A stretch of DNA of 5,971 bases. It comes from Chloroflexota bacterium. GTDB lineage: Bacteria; Chloroflexota; Limnocylindria; Limnocylindrales; CSP1-4. The DNA is taken from assembly GCA_013696275.1 (NCBI GenBank), contig JACCYW010000119.1:1-5971 (forward strand), read 5' to 3'. The position numbers and the translations under genes were made by a program. Below the pieces are notes generated by a model. The model was not told the DNA's origin. It ran no database searches and was given only the letters and a program-made list of their open reading frames with translations. Shown piece after piece: positions 5,511 to 5,971 of the stretch (the first letter of the stretch is position 1; every line of letters starts with the position of its first letter).

Positions 5511-5971
5511 CTACGCCCGCCCGGGCAGGGCAGTGGCCGCCTCGTCGATCCCGGTATCCGGACCGCTGCTGTACGCCTCACGAGACCGGAGACGTGGGTC
5601 GAGGATCTCGTCGAAGGCGGCGCCCAGCATCGTGAAGGCAAGCACGACCAGCACGACCGCCAGCCCTGGCGGCACGAACCATGCCCATCGTCCGAGAGTC
5701 AGGGCACCGGCACCGAACGACTCCTCCAGGATGCGTCCCCATGAATAGGTGTCGCGCGGGCCGACCCCCAGGAATGAGAGCGTCGTCTCCAGGAAGATGG
5801 CGCCGGCGATGGTAAGGGTGGTGTTGGCCAGGACCAGGCCGAAGACGTTGGGCAGGACTTGGCGCATCATGATGCGCGCGTTGCCGGAGCCGAAGGCCCG
5901 CGCTCGGTCGACGAACATCCGCTCCCTGACGCTGAGCGTCTGTGACCGGATGACGCGCGCCGTCCCGGGCC
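5511..5971 (-). CDS. oppC: Peptide/nickel-type ABC importer permease, OppC/DppC type, C-terminal part
   Basis: The frame is open through the right edge of the window, so the N-terminus is missing; about 153 codons are visible including the stop. The visible part opens with RVIRSQTLSVRER, then the EAA coupling loop region (FVDRARAFGSGNARIMMRQ followed by VLPN) with the conserved Gly and LP that dock on the ATPases. Membrane stretches follow: VLANTTLTIAGAIFLETTLSFLGVG and, near the end, WFVPPGLAVVLVVLAFTMLGAAFDEILDPRLR. The ETTLSFLG and FDxxLDPRLR signatures are typical of OppC/DppC subunits. The internal ATG at 5918 is not the true start, because the conserved sequence runs on upstream of it. 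It ends 4 bases before the OppD-type start. The OppB-type permease and the binding protein are expected further upstream of this gene, beyond the edge. The symbol is a family label only. Confidence 0.95.
   Translation of the reverse strand, partial: PGTARVIRSQTLSVRERMFVDRARAFGSGNARIMMRQVLPNVFGLVLANTTLTIAGAIFLETTLSFLGVGPRDTYSWGRILEESFGAGALTLGRWAWFVPPGLAVVLVVLAFTMLGAAFDEILDPRLRSREAYSSGPDTGIDEAATALPGRA

Noticed and set aside
5507..5641. Upstream extension of the OppD-type ATPase frame
   Set aside because: It lies over the 3' end of the permease gene in another frame and does not resemble the family. ATPase homology begins right at the ATG at 5506.

Overview
The window is GC-rich and gene-dense. 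It carries eight protein-coding genes, two of them cut by the window edges, and no RNA genes, CRISPR array or intact mobile element that I can see. Gene content (a VWA-domain protein tail, a long class II aldolase of an unusual type, Opp/Dpp-type ABC genes with GTG or ATG starts and short overlaps) suggests a high-GC bacterium. Chloroflexota or a relative of Actinomycetota fits best, but this is inference from the look of the proteins, not from a marker gene.

Left part (1-1200): the 3' end of a VWA-domain protein (1-215) is followed on the same strand by a 71-aa acidic, Gly/Pro-rich small protein with a strong ribosome binding site (313-528). Thirteen bases later comes a membrane protein of DUF6338 type (542-1183). 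Its stop codon lies inside a perfect inverted repeat, 1180-1198, which also holds the stop codon of a converging minus-strand gene (1187-1507). That gene encodes a short, two-helix, DUF6498-like membrane protein that may be truncated.

Middle (1508-3275): a 75-bp divergent spacer separates the DUF6498-like gene from a 474-aa class II fructose-bisphosphate aldolase family protein (1583-3007). The aldolase keeps the metal and catalytic signatures but has long extra N- and C-terminal parts and a changed substrate-site motif. A 268-bp convergent spacer (3008-3275) follows, with a small GTCGAC dyad and no convincing gene.

Right part (3276-5971, all minus strand): the downstream end of a peptide/nickel-type ABC importer operon. 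In transcription order it reads permease C-terminus (5511-5971, cut by the window edge), first ATPase (OppD/DppD type, 4382-5506) and second ATPase (OppF/DppF type, 3276-4385). The genes are separated by 4 bp and then overlap by 4 bp (GTGA), so they are almost certainly co-transcribed. The other permease and the substrate-binding protein should lie beyond the right edge. The two ATPases would form the heterodimeric engine that drives uptake through the OppB/OppC-type membrane pair.

Most of the window is ordinary. The parts worth a second look are the aldolase's altered active site and extensions, the palindrome that joins two convergent stop codons, the unassigned small protein plus DUF6338 pair, and the short DUF6498-like gene. 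I found no clear evidence of a wholly new system.
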